NCBI RefSeq assembly: GCF_001412595.2
Contig: NZ_CP012640.2
Coordinates: 558,001-622,000 of the forward strand
Length of the DNA: 64,000 bases
Source of the DNA: Massilia sp. WG5
GTDB lineage: Bacteria > Pseudomonadota > Gammaproteobacteria > Burkholderiales > Burkholderiaceae_D
Reading direction: 5' to 3'
Part shown: positions 17,925-27,700 of the stretch, one piece after another
Numbering within the stretch: the stretch's first letter is position 1
Layout: every line of letters starts with the position of its first letter
The notes under the pieces: model-generated
Told to the model about the DNA's origin: nothing
Databases searched by the model: none
Seen by the model: only the letters and a program-made list of their open reading frames with translations
Translations under genes and position numbers: made by a program

Positions 17925-19474
17925 ACCGTGTGGACGTCCTGATTGCCGGCGCCGGCCCGACCGGCCTGGTGTTGGCGCTGTGGCTGACGCGCCAGGGCGT
18001 GGGCGTGCGCATCGTCGACAAGACGGCAGGCCCCGGCACGACCTCGCGCGCGGTGGTCGTGCATGCGCGCACGCTGGAGCTGTACCGCCAGCTCGGCCTG
18101 GCCGCGGACGTCGTCCACGCCGGCGTGGTGAACCCCGGCATCAACCTCTGGGTGCGCGGAAAGCGGCGCGCCCACATCAGCTTCGGCGACGCCGGCGCCG
18201 ACCTGACGCCCTATCCCTTCGTGCTGGTGTTTCCCCAGGATCGGCACGAACGCATGCTGGTCGAGCGCCTCGAGCAGATGGGCGTGGAAGTCGAGCGCGA
18301 TACCGAGCTGGCCGGCTTCGAGCAGCACCAGGACCACGTGCAGGTCGAGCTGCGCGGGCCGCACGGCACCGAAACCTGCGAGGCGCGCTGGCTGGCCGGC
18401 TGCGACGGCGCGCACTCCCCGGTGCGGCACCTGCTCGGCGCCGGCTTCGAGGGCGGCACCTATGACCAGCTGTTCTACGTGGCCGACGTGGCCGCCGCCG
18501 GACCGGCCGCCGACGGCCAGATCCACCTGTCGCTCGACGACGCCGACTTCCTGGCCCTGTTCGCCTACGCCAACGACGGCCAGGCACGGCTGATCGGCAG
18601 CATCCGCGAGGACCGCGTGGCGCCGGACCGCGAACTCACGTTCGACGACGTCGGCGAGCGCGCCATCCACGGCCTCGGGGTCGAGGTCAAGCAGGTCAAC
18701 TGGTTCTCGACCTACAAGGTGCACCACCGGCTGACCGACCACTTCCGCCACGGCCGCGTGTTCGTGCTCGGCGACGCCGCCCATATCCACAGCCCGGCCG
18801 GCGGCCAGGGCATGAACACCGGCATCGGCGACGCCATCAACCTGGCCTGGAAGCTGAAGGCGGTGCTGCGCGGCCACGCCGACCAGCGCCTGCTCGACAG
18901 CTTCGAGCACGAGCGCATGGCCTTCGCCCGCACCCTGGTCGAGACCACCGACCGCGTGTTCACGTTTGTGTCCGCCGAAGGCTCGTTCGCGAATTTCGTG
19001 CGCACCCGGATCGCCCCGTTGTTCGTCAGCGCGGCGTACACCGTCGATGCGGTCAAGGAGTTCATGTTCCGGCTGGTGTCGCAGTGCATGCTGAACTACC
19101 ACGGCAGCCCGCTGAGCAGCGGCAGCGCCGGCAAGGTCAAGGGCGGCGACCGCCTGCCCTGGGCGGCCGGCGCCATCATGGACAACTACGCGCCCACCGG
19201 CACCGTCGACTGGCAGCTGCATGTGTACGGCGTCGCCAGCGACGCGCTCGAAAACTGGTGCCACCGCGCCGGGCTGGCCCTGCACGTGTTCGACTGGGAG
19301 CGCGCGCACGAGCGGGCCGGGCTGGCGCGCGACGCCGCCTACCTGGTGCGGCCCGACGGCTATGTGGCGCTGGCCGATCCGGGCGCGCGGCCGGAGGCGC
19401 TGCAGCATTACTTCCAGCAGATCGGCTACACGCGTTTCAACCAAGCCGTCGTTCCCGCGCGGGGACGACGTTGA
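17921..19474 (+). CDS. FAD-dependent monooxygenase, phenol hydroxylase/PHBH family
   Basis: A 517-residue class A flavoprotein monooxygenase. It shows the N-terminal GAGPTGL dinucleotide fold (residues 9-15), the CDGAHSPVR motif (around 165), and GDAAHIHSPAGGQGMNTGIGD (around 285-305; FAD ribityl site), followed by a thioredoxin-like C-terminal region as in PheA/TfdB/MhpA enzymes. The catalytic FAD core looks intact. It is coupled by ATGA overlap to the YeeE/YedE gene and lies ahead of the persulfide dioxygenase, a context in which this family is not expected. The substrate is unknown: it may hydroxylate a phenolic compound or act on a quinone or sulfur species. Confidence 0.87.
   Translation: MNRVDVLIAGAGPTGLVLALWLTRQGVGVRIVDKTAGPGTTSRAVVVHARTLELYRQLGLAADVVHAGVVNPGINLWVRGKRRAHISFGDAGADLTPYPFVLVFPQDRHERMLVERLEQMGVEVERDTELAGFEQHQDHVQVELRGPHGTETCEARWLAGCDGAHSPVRHLLGAGFEGGTYDQLFYVADVAAAGPAADGQIHLSLDDADFLALFAYANDGQARLIGSIREDRVAPDRELTFDDVGERAIHGLGVEVKQVNWFSTYKVHHRLTDHFRHGRVFVLGDAAHIHSPAGGQGMNTGIGDAINLAWKLKAVLRGHADQRLLDSFEHERMAFARTLVETTDRVFTFVSAEGSFANFVRTRIAPLFVSAAYTVDAVKEFMFRLVSQCMLNYHGSPLSSGSAGKVKGGDRLPWAAGAIMDNYAPTGTVDWQLHVYGVASDALENWCHRAGLALHVFDWERAHERAGLARDAAYLVRPDGYVALADPGARPEALQHYFQQIGYTRFNQAVVPARGRR
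19447..19470. repeat. REP-like GC palindrome at the 3' end of the monooxygenase gene
   Basis: A 24-base near-perfect palindrome (one G:T pair) containing the core CCCGCGCGGGGACGACG. It resembles the dispersed palindromic units with core CCCGCCTGCGCGGG found between genes in many proteobacteria; a second copy lies at 50289-50308. It encodes the last residues of the monooxygenase. Confidence 0.5.
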
Positions 19475-19529
19475 TAAAGGCCCGCCGCCGTGGCACCATG
19501 CCAGCTCATATCGCCTGTATAGACATCCC

Positions 19530-20225
19530 ATGAACCCGATCCAGCTGTTTGACCCCGTCTCCTCGACCTTCACCTACATCCTCAGCGGCCCGGAAGACAG
19601 GGAGGCCGTGATCGTCGATCCAGTCGACCAGCACTGGGAGCGCGACCTGGCCCACCTGGAGCGCCTCGGCCTGCGCCTGGCCTACATCCTCGAGACCCAC
19701 GCCCATGCCGACCACGTGACCTCGGCCGGGCGCCTGCGTGCGCTGACCGGGGCCAAGGCGGCGGTGCCGAGCGCATGCGGGATTCCGCCCGCCGAGCTGC
19801 AGCTGCGCGACGGCGACACGATCCGCTTCGGCCAGCAGGAAACCATCGCGGTCATCCACACGCCCGGCCACACGGCCGGCAGCATGTGCTATCTCTGGCG
19901 GGGGAATGTGTTCACCGGCGACACCCTGCTGATCGGCGGCTGCGGGCGCACCGACTTCCAAGGCGGCAGCGCCGAGGCGCTGTACGACAGCGTCACCGGC
20001 AAGCTGTTCGCGCTGCCCGACCCGACCCGGGTCTGGCCCGGCCATGACTACAAGGGCCAGTCGGTGTCGACCATCGGCTGGGAGAAAGGACACAACGCGC
20101 GCCTGGCAAACCGGTCGCGCGCCGAATTCGTCGACCTGATGGGCAAGCTGGACCTGCCCAAGCCGAAGCTGATCGATATCGCCGTGCCGGCCAACCGCAA
20201 CCTCGGCCTGCCGCACGGCGTCTGA
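19530..20225 (+). CDS. ETHE1-like persulfide dioxygenase (MBL fold)
   Basis: A 231-residue metallo-beta-lactamase-fold hydrolase of the ETHE1/persulfide dioxygenase group, which oxidises glutathione persulfide to sulfite with mononuclear iron. Seen in order: THAHADH (metal motif), HTPGHTAGS, TGDTLLIGGCGRTDFQGG and WPGHDYKG. The CGRTDFQ loop is the feature that separates ETHE1 enzymes from glyoxalase II. It is the last gene of the operon and ends one base from the convergent TonB receptor gene, so there is no room for a terminator between them. Confidence 0.92.
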   Translation: MNPIQLFDPVSSTFTYILSGPEDREAVIVDPVDQHWERDLAHLERLGLRLAYILETHAHADHVTSAGRLRALTGAKAAVPSACGIPPAELQLRDGDTIRFGQQETIAVIHTPGHTAGSMCYLWRGNVFTGDTLLIGGCGRTDFQGGSAEALYDSVTGKLFALPDPTRVWPGHDYKGQSVSTIGWEKGHNARLANRSRAEFVDLMGKLDLPKPKLIDIAVPANRNLGLPHGV

Positions 20226-20226
20226 T

Positions 20227-22563
20227 TCAGCCCCCCCGGCCGCCGCCGAAGCCGCCGGGACCGCCGGGGCCGGCGCCCGGCGGCGGAGCGCCGCGCCAGC
20301 CCTCGCCGCTCCCGCCGCGTTCGCGACGCTGGCCGCCGCCCTGCACGCCGCCGAAGCGGTAGGACAGGCCGATGTAGGCGATGCGGCCGGCGCTGGTGCG
20401 CAGCGTGTGCTCCTTCAGCGAGGCGGTATCGGTGATCGTTTCGACCTTCTGCGAACGGAACACGTCGGTCACGTTGAACACCAGGTTCAGCGCCGGCGTG
20501 ATGGCGCGGCGGTAGCTCAGGTTCAGCGTCGACGAGGGCTCGCGGTAGCCGGCCCCCGCCAGGGTCTTGCCCTGCGCGTTGATCATCAGCTGCAGGTGGT
20601 CCTGCGCCGTCAGCTCGTAGTTGAAGCGGCCGCGCACGCTCAGCGAGGACGCGGTGCGCTTGTACTCGCCGCCGAGGAGGTCGATCTGCTGCTGCTCGGT
20701 GAAGGCCAGGTTGCCGCTGGTATTGATCGAGAACTTCGGCGTGACTTTGCCGCTGAGCGTGAATTCCAGGCCGCCAGCGCGGTTGCTGCCGCCGTTTTCG
20801 AGCGTCGTCAGCAGCACCGTGTCGTTCACCACCGTCTGGCGGCTGCGGATCATGTCGCGGTCGGCGCGGTAGTAGGCACGCAGGTTGGCGTCCAGCTTGC
20901 CGGCCTTGGTCTCGTAGCCGATCTCGAAGGAGTCGGTCTGCACCGGCTTCAGGTTCGGGTTGCCGCTCGATTCGTTGAACTCGTTCTGGTAGATGACGAA
21001 GGGATTCAGCTGCTGGCCGGTGGCGCGGCGGATCCGGTGCGCATAGGCGAAGCGCAGGTTGGTCGTCGGAGTCAGCTTGTAGGTCGCAAAGGCGCTCGGA
21101 ATCCAGTTGAGGTAGCGGTTGGCGGCGCTGATGTCGCTGTCCGCCAGGTCGAGGTCCATGTGCGTGTACTCGGTGCGCATGCCGACCAGCGCGCCCCAGC
21201 GCTCGCTCAGCTTCCACTGGTAGGAGCCGTACAGCGCGGCGTCGCGTTCGTCGACCTCGAAGCCGTTGGTGCGGCGCCCGTTCGCGACCGCCGCGCCGCT
21301 TGCCGGGTCGAAGTCGAAGTAGCGGGTATCGATCCGGCTGTCGGTGTCGATCAGCTTGTAGCCGAGCTTCAGGATGGCGCCGCTGTCGAGCGGCCGCTCG
21401 TAGTCGCCGGTGTAGTCGACGATGCGGACCTTGCTCGCATTGTCCTGCAGGCTGTCGGCGTCGACGTTCGAGAACGGCTGGCTGGGGTCGAGTCGGGACG
21501 GCGCGATCAGGTAGTCGTTGGCATAGCGGGCCTCGGACGCGTTGTCGCTGCTCGAGACGCGCAGGTCCATCCGGAACAGTTCGCCGATCTTCGCGCCCTT
21601 GTGGTCCCAGCGCGCGCCCCAGGTCGAGTTGGTGTTCTCGCCGCCGGTCCGGCGGGTGCGCAGGTAGTCGCTGAAGGGCACGCCGTCGTTGGCGACGACG
21701 TAGTGGTCCACGCCCTGGCTGTCGTTGGTGCGCTTCATGTAGCCGACGTTCGCTTCCACGGTGTCGTCGTCGCCCAGGTTGTAGGTCAGCTGGCCGCGCA
21801 GGCCGGCGCTGTCGTTCAGGCCGGTGCTGGTGCCCGAGGTGCTCGAATGCTGGACCACGCTGCTGCGCGGGTCGACGCGGTCGCGTTCGGTCTCGGTGCG
21901 TGAATCGCGGCCGTCGTGGCGCACGTTGACGCCGCCCTGCACGCCCCAGCGCCCGGTGTTGTACTGGCCGTTCAGGGCCGAGTTGTAGCGCCCCGCGCTG
22001 CCGACATTGGTGTTGACGACGCCGAAGCCGCCCGGACGGCGCGAACGCTTCATCACCAGGTTCAGGATCGGACCGCCGCCGCCCTCGTTGCCGAACTCCG
22101 CGCCGGGATTGTTGATGACCTCGATCGAATCGATATCCTCGGACGGCATGGCCTGCAGGGCCGGGCCGCGGTTATCGCCCTGCAGCATGGCCGAGGGCTT
22201 GCCGTCGACCAGGATCTGGACGTTGGTGCTGCCGCGCAGCGAGACCGTGCCGTCCGGATCGACCGACACCGAGGGCACGTTGTTCAGCGCATCGGCGGCG
22301 GTGCCGTTGGTGCTGCTGACGTCGCTCTTGACGTCGTAGACCTGGCGGTCGATGCGGTTGGTCTGGCGTTCGCCGACCACGTTCACGGACTGGACCTTGC
22401 CCCCTGGCGCCGCCTGGCCGGAGGTGGAAGCGCCGGTATTCGCCGGGGCTGCGGCCTGCGTGCCCTCGGCCGTCTGCGCCAGCGCGGGCCGCAGGATGGC
22501 GATATCGCAGAGGGCCAGGCCGAGAGCCAGGTAATGGGCGCGCTTACGCTGGGAATGCTTCAT
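20227..22563 (-). CDS. TonB-dependent outer-membrane receptor with glycine-rich C-terminal tail
   Basis: A 778-residue outer-membrane receptor. A signal peptide (cut near LAQTAEG) leads to a plug domain (about residues 75-180, with TNVQILVDGKPSAM and SIEVINNPGAEF segments) and then a long beta-barrel of the CirA/OMP_b-brl_3 type. The usual last strand, ending in YIGLSYRF, is followed by a 41-residue tail with 21 glycines plus Arg and Pro. That tail is unusual, because receptors normally end at the aromatic residue of the last strand. The ligand is unknown. No TonB, siderophore or sigma/anti-sigma gene is adjacent. Confidence 0.9.
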   Translation of the reverse strand: MKHSQRKRAHYLALGLALCDIAILRPALAQTAEGTQAAAPANTGASTSGQAAPGGKVQSVNVVGERQTNRIDRQVYDVKSDVSSTNGTAADALNNVPSVSVDPDGTVSLRGSTNVQILVDGKPSAMLQGDNRGPALQAMPSEDIDSIEVINNPGAEFGNEGGGGPILNLVMKRSRRPGGFGVVNTNVGSAGRYNSALNGQYNTGRWGVQGGVNVRHDGRDSRTETERDRVDPRSSVVQHSSTSGTSTGLNDSAGLRGQLTYNLGDDDTVEANVGYMKRTNDSQGVDHYVVANDGVPFSDYLRTRRTGGENTNSTWGARWDHKGAKIGELFRMDLRVSSSDNASEARYANDYLIAPSRLDPSQPFSNVDADSLQDNASKVRIVDYTGDYERPLDSGAILKLGYKLIDTDSRIDTRYFDFDPASGAAVANGRRTNGFEVDERDAALYGSYQWKLSERWGALVGMRTEYTHMDLDLADSDISAANRYLNWIPSAFATYKLTPTTNLRFAYAHRIRRATGQQLNPFVIYQNEFNESSGNPNLKPVQTDSFEIGYETKAGKLDANLRAYYRADRDMIRSRQTVVNDTVLLTTLENGGSNRAGGLEFTLSGKVTPKFSINTSGNLAFTEQQQIDLLGGEYKRTASSLSVRGRFNYELTAQDHLQLMINAQGKTLAGAGYREPSSTLNLSYRRAITPALNLVFNVTDVFRSQKVETITDTASLKEHTLRTSAGRIAYIGLSYRFGGVQGGGQRRERGGSGEGWRGAPPPGAGPGGPGGFGGGRGG

Positions 22564-22756
22564 CGTGGTGTTCTGTATGCCGGAAAACGGAAGCGTGAAG
22601 AATACCTGAACGGCTGAGAAAGTTGCCGAACCTTACAACTCTTTGCACATGTACATACAGGCCTTCATGCCGGCGCCGCCGGATAAGCTCGCCCCCGTCG
22701 CCCGCATCGATTATCATTCCTGTCTTTCAAGCAAGATCAAGATAGGCAGGATTCCG

Positions 22757-24124
22757 ATGGCCCTCCACGAAAACCACCTGAAGCGCGGCCTCAAGAGCCG
22801 CCACATCCAGCTGATCGCCCTCGGCGGCGCGATCGGCACCGGCCTGTTCCTCGGGGTGGCCGAAACGGTCAGGATGGCGGGCCCCTCGATCCTGCTCGGC
22901 TATGCGGTGGCCGGCCTGGTCGCCTTCCTGATCATGCGCCAGCTCAGCGAGATGATGGTCGATGAACCGGTGGCCGGCTCCTTCAGCCATTTCGCCGACA
23001 AGTACTGCGGCCGCTTCGCCGGCTTCCTGACCGGCTGGAACTACTGGGTGCTGTATGTACTGGTCAGCATGGCCGAGCTGTCGGCGGTCGGCATCTATGT
23101 GCAGTACTGGTTCCCGGAGATCCCGACCTGGGTCTCGGCCCTCGGCTGCTTCGTGTTCGCCAACGCGATCAGCATGTTCAATGTGCGGGCCTTCGGCGAG
23201 ACCGAATTCTGGTTCGCGGTCATCAAGGTAGTCGCCATCGTCGCGATGATCCTGTACGGCGTGTTCCTGCTGTTTTCCGGCGGCGCCGGCCCGCAGGCGG
23301 GCGTGGCCAACCTGTGGCGGCACGGCGGCTTCTTCGCCCACGGCATCGAAGGCCTGGTGATGTCGATGGCGGTGCTGATGTTCTCCTTCGGCGGCCTGGA
23401 AGTGATCGGCATCACGGCGGCCGAAGCCGACAACCCGTCGAAGTCGATCCCGAAGGCGACCAACCAGGCCCTGTGGCGCATCCTGGTGTTCTACGTCGGC
23501 TCGCTGGCGGTGCTGCTCTCGCTCTTCCCCTGGGACCAGATCAAGCCCGGCGCCAGCCCGTTCGTCCTGATTTTCAAGGCGCTCGACGCCGGCGCGGTGG
23601 CCCACGTGCTGAACCTGGTGGTGCTGACCGCCGCCGTCTCGGTCTACAACAGCTGCGTCTACTCGAACAGCCGGATGCTGTACGGCCTCGCCACCCAGGG
23701 CCACGCGCCGCGCGCGCTGCTGAAGGTGAACGAGCGCGGCGTGCCGCTGGTGTCGCTGGGCGTATCGGCGGTGGCCACCATCACCTGCGTCGCCGTGAAC
23801 TACGCGCTGCCGGGCAAGGCGCTGGGCATGCTGATGGGCCTGGCGGTGGCCGGGATGATGATCAACTGGGCGATGATCAGCTGGAGCCACCTGCGCTTCC
23901 GGGCCGCAAAGGCGGCGCAGGGCGTGAAGCCGGTGTTCGGCAGCCCCCTGTATCCGCTGACGAACTGGCTGTGCCTGGCGTTTTTGGCGGGCATCCTGGT
24001 GATCATGTACCTGACGCCGGAGATGCGGGTGTCGGTGTGGCTGATTCCGGTGTGGCTGGGCCTGTTGGGCCTCGGATATTGGATGAGCCAGCGCCGCAAG
24101 CTGGCGCTCGCCGAAAACGCCTGA
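22757..24124 (+). CDS. Amino acid permease (AAT/APC family, AroP/ProY/GabP-like)
   Basis: A 455-residue proton-coupled amino acid transporter with twelve predicted helices. Helix 1 has the substrate-binding GGAIGTGLFLG motif. The conserved PVAGSFSHFADKY segment and the AAEADNPSKSIPKATN loop are typical of the AAT branch that includes AroP, ProY, CycA and GabP. I use the ATG at 22757, preceded by AGG at good spacing; upstream in-frame ATGs would add a non-transporter leader. The substrate cannot be decided from sequence. It is monocistronic. Confidence 0.92.
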   Translation: MALHENHLKRGLKSRHIQLIALGGAIGTGLFLGVAETVRMAGPSILLGYAVAGLVAFLIMRQLSEMMVDEPVAGSFSHFADKYCGRFAGFLTGWNYWVLYVLVSMAELSAVGIYVQYWFPEIPTWVSALGCFVFANAISMFNVRAFGETEFWFAVIKVVAIVAMILYGVFLLFSGGAGPQAGVANLWRHGGFFAHGIEGLVMSMAVLMFSFGGLEVIGITAAEADNPSKSIPKATNQALWRILVFYVGSLAVLLSLFPWDQIKPGASPFVLIFKALDAGAVAHVLNLVVLTAAVSVYNSCVYSNSRMLYGLATQGHAPRALLKVNERGVPLVSLGVSAVATITCVAVNYALPGKALGMLMGLAVAGMMINWAMISWSHLRFRAAKAAQGVKPVFGSPLYPLTNWLCLAFLAGILVIMYLTPEMRVSVWLIPVWLGLLGLGYWMSQRRKLALAENA

Positions 24125-24495
24125 GCGGCGCATCCGTCGCTTGGCTGCCCCGATACCGGGAGATCAGGGCGGCGATTTGCGCCCTGGCCCTGCGAACCGC
24201 CGTCTCCAGCTTCGAGGCGGGCGTTGGCGGCAGCGTATCCAGGGTGAGCAGCAGGATGCGGGTTCTCGCGTCCACCAGCGTGTCGAGCTCCACGCCGTGC
24301 CGGTTCAGCAACTGCAGGCCGAGTTCGCGCGTCCTTGATGTGTTTCTGCCCGAAAGCTTACTCAGTCTTGGCGCCGGCAATTCGAAAAATCTCAGAACAA
24401 GATCTCCTACATCCCCTCAGCCCGTAGTCCTATTCGCGTTTCCGCACGACGGACTACCATCGGTCCTATCGATCACGCCTCAGAAGGAGTTCATC
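24125..24495. other. Intergenic region, possibly holding a gene remnant
   Basis: A 371-bp gap after the permease. On the minus strand an open frame (24003-24380, TTG start) has about 65 residues of coding-like composition near 24130-24340 (for example HGVELDTLVDARTRILLL), but it has no convincing ribosome binding site and runs into the antisense of the permease. The right-hand end (24380-24480) is AT-richer and probably holds the promoter of the small protein gene that follows. No confident gene is called. Confidence 0.4.
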
Positions 24496-24771
24496 ATGGC
24501 CGACAACAACAAGGAATCCGACGTTTCCGGCGGCGTACCAAGCAACACCGCCACGCCGATGCCCGGCGCCGGCGTGAACCCGACGGACGGCGCCACCGGC
24601 GGCTCGGCGGGCAGCGGCGACGAGCTGCGCAAGTCCGACCGCGCGCGGGTGCCGCCAGGCTCGAAGACCGGCAGCGACACCCGGCCGGGTGTCGGCGGCG
24701 CCTCGACCGGCGGCCCCGGCGGCCCCGACACCGGCAGCGACGCGATGCCGGGCCGGAGCAACGCCTTGTAG
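24496..24771 (+). CDS. Small disordered Gly/Pro/Ser-rich protein (hydrophilin-like)
   Basis: A 91-residue protein with about 22 % glycine and no Cys, Phe, Tyr, Trp, His, Ile or Gln. It is predicted by composition to be intrinsically disordered and very hydrophilic, meeting the broad description of hydrophilins (stress-protective, glycine-rich). A strong AGAAGGAG ribosome binding site six bases ahead of ATG argues that it is translated. It has no domain I recognise. It resembles in style, but not in alignable sequence, the two small proteins at 60.2-60.8 kb. It ends five bases from the convergent kinase gene. Confidence 0.7.
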   Translation: MADNNKESDVSGGVPSNTATPMPGAGVNPTDGATGGSAGSGDELRKSDRARVPPGSKTGSDTRPGVGGASTGGPGGPDTGSDAMPGRSNAL

Positions 24772-24776
24772 CGCGA

Positions 24777-27700
24777 TCACAGCATCACGCAGTTCCGCCC
24801 CGCGTCCTTGGCGCGGTACAGCGCGGCGTCGGCCAGCCGCATCAGCGCATCCGGATCGCCGGCCTGCGAGCCCGGCCGGACCGCAATGCCGACGCTGATC
24901 GTCACCTGTCCCACGGCCGCGCCGGCGTGGGCGATGCGCTGCTCTTCGATCGCGCGCCGCAGCGCTTCGCCGACCTGCCGCGCCTCGCTCTCGCCGCTGT
25001 TGGGCAGCACGATCGAGAACTCTTCGCCGCCGTAGCGCGCAGTCAGGTCGCCGGCGCGCCGCATGCCGGCAGCCAGCGCCTGCGCGACCCTGATCAGGCA
25101 GGCGTCGCCGGCCTGGTGGCCGTAGTGGTCGTTGTACTTCTTGAAGTGGTCGACGTCGAGCATGATGACGGCCAGCGGCTGCCCGAGGCGCACGGCGCGC
25201 GCGCATTCGGTGCGCAGCACCTCGTCGAAATGGCGCCGGTTGGCCAGGCCGGTCAGCCCGTCGGTCATCGACAGGGCCGCCAGCCTGCGGTTGGCGTCCT
25301 CCAGCTGCGCAGTGCGCTCGGCAACGCGCCGCTCCAGGCTGTCGTGCAGGCGCGCGCTGGCGATCGAGATCATCGCCTGGGCGCCCAGCATGCGCAGGAA
25401 CTCGACGCGCTCCGCGGTGAACGAAGCTTCGGCCAGGCGGTTCTCGAAGTACAGCACGCCGTCGATGCGGCCGCCGTGCCGGATCGGCAGGCACATGACG
25501 GCCCGCGGCTGCTGCTGCCTTACGTAGGGATCGGCGGCAAAGCGCGAGGCGCCCGCGATATTGTCTTCGATGACCTCGGCGCCGGTACGGATCACGTAGC
25601 GCAGCACCGACAGCGGGAACTGCGGATCGGCGGGCGCATCGAGATCGAGCTGGCGCGCTTGCAGCACGCTGACGGCGTCGCCATCGCTCTCGGCCTCCAG
25701 CCGGTAGACGCCATCCGACAAGAGCAGCAGGCGCGCCACCTGGCCACCGGCGTTTTCGCGCACGATGGCGATCAGGCGCTGCAATACATTGCGCAGGCCG
25801 ACTTCGTTCGACAGGATCTGCGTCGCCTTCAGCAGCGAGACCAGGTCGAGCGCTGAATTGCCGCGTGCCTGCACGGTGGACTGCGACTGCGTGGTGCGCC
25901 CCTCGGTGCGCGCCAGCAGGCCGGCGTGCCGTGCGCGCAGCCGCGCCACCTTGCCCTCAGCGCCCCACTGGCCGTAGCGCGCCACCGCATCCTTGATGAA
26001 CACCGCGGCCACGCGCGGCTGTTCCTGCTCGAGCCAGCATTCGCCGCACAGCTCGTTGGCGAGCGCCTGCAGGTTGACGAAGCCGGCCATGCCGGCGGCG
26101 TCGATCGCCTGCTGGTAGCGACGCGTGGCCAGCGGCAGGTCCCGGCGCCCGCGCGCCATCTCGGCCTGCACCAGCAAATGCCTGGCGCGGATCTCGTCCG
26201 GACCGATGGCGGCCCAGCCGGACAGCTTCGCCTCCAGCGCCTCGATCCGTTCCTGCAGCGCATCCGCATCGGACCGCGCGGGATCGCGCCGCAGCCCCCG
26301 GATCCAGACCAGCGCGGCATAGAAGCTCGTTTCCGCCACCTTGGCCTGGCCGCGCATGATTTGCGTGACGATGTCGAGCTGGTGGGCCAGCGCTTCGGCG
26401 TCGCCGGTGTCGAACAGACAGGCGTTGCGGATCTTCGCTTGCAGGAAGTAGGCGTGGTACAGGCACGAGCCGCCGTACTGCTCGAGGAAGCGCGCCTCGT
26501 TGAAGGCCGCATCGTCGAAGCTGTCGCTGCGCGGCGTCAGGCCCATCAGGGACTTGATCGGCTGGATCGCGGCGGCCACGCAGCAGTCCGCCATCGACTG
26601 CTGCCCGTTGGCGCGCATCAGCGCCAGGTCGCGTTCGGTGGCGTGCATCAGCTCCGGCAGGTAGTCGCCGAGGATCAACCGTTCGGTCGCGCGCACCGCC
26701 GCCACCACCCCCACCTGGACGAAATCGCCGATTTCGAGCGCCCAGCCGAACGCCTCCTCGTACAGCGCGTCGGAGTTGCGCAGCGGCCGTGTCCAGTGGC
26801 TCGTCATCGCGGCGAACATCACCGCCGTCTGGATGCGGGCCGGCACGCTGGCGCGGCGCCTGGCCAGCGCCAGCGCCATCGCGCCGAAGCGGTAGCCGCG
26901 CCCGGCGTCGCCGCTTTGCAGCGTCAGCAGGAAGGCATAGGCGACGTAGGCGACCGCGCTGAAATCGCTGGTCCCCTGCCGCATCGACAGGCGGGTCATC
27001 GACAGCACCATCAGCGCGCTCAGGTCCTGCTGGCCGGCGTAGTAGGCGGCCATCCACAGGCCATGCATCATCTGCAGCGCCGCCACCGCGGCGGGATCGA
27101 CCATCTCGCCGGCCGCCAGCAGCTCGTCCGGCGCACGCGCCTCGAGCAGGCGCCCGATCTCGAGCAGGTGTTCGTCGAAGCGCGCCTTCAGTTGCGCCGC
27201 ATCGTGCGGAATCCCGATACCCAGCTGCGCCAGGCCCTCGCGCAGGACCGCGATGGCGTCAGGCAGGCGGCCCTGCAGTTGATACTGGTGCGCCTGCACC
27301 GTGATGCAGCGCGCCTGCAGCAGCGGCGTCGGGCTGTGGGCGCGCACCAGCGGATAGATGGCCTCGGCCGCGTCGAACTGGCCGCACAGGTAGGCCGCCT
27401 CCGCCGCGCCGAGCTGCAGGTCGAGCCACAGGGCCGCGTGGCCCTGCCAGGCGTCCGCCGGCAGCAGTTCGAGACCGGTGCGCATGTGCTCCAGCGTGGC
27501 CTGGAAGGCGGCGGCGCGGCGCGCCTTGGCGCCGGCGCGCAGGTTCAGCCCGGCCAGCTGCGCGCGCTCGCCGGCATCGAGGACCAGGGCGCGGCCGGCG
27601 TTCAGCTGCTCGACGATCTCGAACAGCCGCGCTTCCAGCCGCTCGCCTTCGGCATCCGCCAGCAGCAGGCGGCCGATGCGCAGGTGATTGGCGGCGCGCG

